The notes beneath the pieces were generated by a model that searched no databases, was not told the origin of the DNA, and saw nothing but the letters and a program-made list of their open reading frames with translations. This document shows positions 4,872 to 5,265 of a stretch of 5,265 bases of DNA, piece by piece (within the stretch, counting starts at the first letter, position 1; each line of letters starts with the position of its first letter). The stretch covers positions 1-5,265 of the forward strand of contig CAJOOL010000219.1 in the NCBI GenBank assembly GCA_905236115.1, in the 5' to 3' direction. The stretch is from an uncultured Endomicrobiia bacterium. Its GTDB lineage: Bacteria > Elusimicrobiota > Endomicrobiia > Endomicrobiales > Endomicrobiaceae. A program made the position numbers and the translations under genes.

Positions 4872-5265
4872 ATGAGTCGCTTAGGTAAAAAACCAATAAC
4901 AATACCTGAAAAAGTTAAGGTAGAATTTAAAGACGGAGTTTTGGAAGTTTCAGGTGCTAACGGAAAACTTTCTCAGCCTATCAGCAGTGAAATTAACGTA
5001 AAGATTGAAAATTCCACCGTTACATTGGAGCAGAAACAGGAATCAAGACAGGCAAATATGCTTCAGGGTTTAACCAGAGGCCTTGTCTGCAATATGATTG
5101 AGGGTGTAACGAACGGATATAAGAAAGAACTTGAACTTAACGGTTTGGGTTTTAAGGCCGTTATGAGCGGAAAACTTATCACGTTGACGGTAGGTTATTC
5201 CCATACGGTTACTTTGGAAATACCGGAAGGTTTGAAGGTTGTTGTCGGTATGACGCAGGATAAAG
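4872..5265 (+). CDS. rplF: 50S ribosomal protein L6 (uL6), N-terminal part, cut by window end
   Basis: uL6 binds 23S rRNA near the sarcin-ricin loop beside the factor-binding site and has two similar domains. The reading frame stays open to the last base, giving 131 complete codons of an expected ~180. The start MSRLGKKPITIPEKVKV is the family signature. Further blocks are VSGANGKL (26-33; usually GPKGxL, so Pro-Lys is Ala-Asn here), QANMLQGLTRGL (60-71), NMIEGVTNGYKKELEL (74-89), GLGFKA (91-96) and TVGYSHTV (105-112). The first domain and the beginning of the second are therefore present. GAGG at 4861-4864 lies 7 bases before the ATG. The gap after rpsH is 23 bases. rpsE, rpmD, rplO and secY would be expected downstream. 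Confidence 0.97.
   Translation, partial: MSRLGKKPITIPEKVKVEFKDGVLEVSGANGKLSQPISSEINVKIENSTVTLEQKQESRQANMLQGLTRGLVCNMIEGVTNGYKKELELNGLGFKAVMSGKLITLTVGYSHTVTLEIPEGLKVVVGMTQDK

Overview
The window is a dense, one-direction (+ strand) stretch of a bacterial ribosomal-protein super-operon. It starts inside rplB and ends inside rplF. Gene order is rplB(partial)-rpsS-rplV-rpsC-rplP-rpmC-rpsQ-rplN-rplX-rplE-rpsN-rpsH-rplF(partial). This is the classical order of the end of the S10 operon joined to the start of the spc operon. All 12 starts that can be seen are ATG, nearly all have a purine-rich Shine-Dalgarno sequence, and no genes overlap.

Layout: bases 1-2853 hold the S10 part (uL2 C-terminus, uS19, uL22, uS3, uL16, uL29, uS17). 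Bases 2866-5265 hold the spc part (uL14, uL24, uL5, uS14, uS8, uL6 N-terminus). Only 12 bases separate rpsQ from rplN, so there is no visible operon boundary between the two parts. Most gaps are 12-39 bases. Two are larger: 70 bases between rpsS and rplV, which contains an AT-rich inverted repeat, and 82 bases between rplE and rpsN, which could form a weak hairpin. No tRNA, rRNA, mobile element, CRISPR array or convincing terminator is visible.

Organism: a bacterium, shown by the gene order, the bacterial uS3 C-terminal block and the Shine-Dalgarno sequences. The DNA is moderately AT-rich, Arg is mostly AGA, Lys is abundant, and Leu is often TTG or CTT. uS14 is the short zinc-binding type, and uL24 ends in a four-cysteine zinc-ribbon-like segment. 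uL22 carries a Lys/Ala/Thr-rich tail of about 45 residues. The uS3 N-terminus (GYIKDWDSKWF) and the uL2 tail (KVWDWMIV) are unlike Proteobacteria or Firmicutes. They make me think of a less-sampled anaerobic lineage such as Elusimicrobiota, but that is a low-confidence guess from memory.

Together the genes make neighbouring parts of both subunits: the exit tunnel and its mouth (uL22, uL24, uL29), the peptidyl-transferase and central-protuberance region (uL2, uL16, uL5), the factor-binding and inter-subunit surfaces (uL14, uL6), and the 30S head and body (uS19, uS3, uS14, uS17, uS8). I see no new biological system here. The points most worth checking are the uL22 tail, an in-phase A-rich slippery heptamer inside it, an altered uL22 tunnel hairpin, and the cysteine form of uL24.
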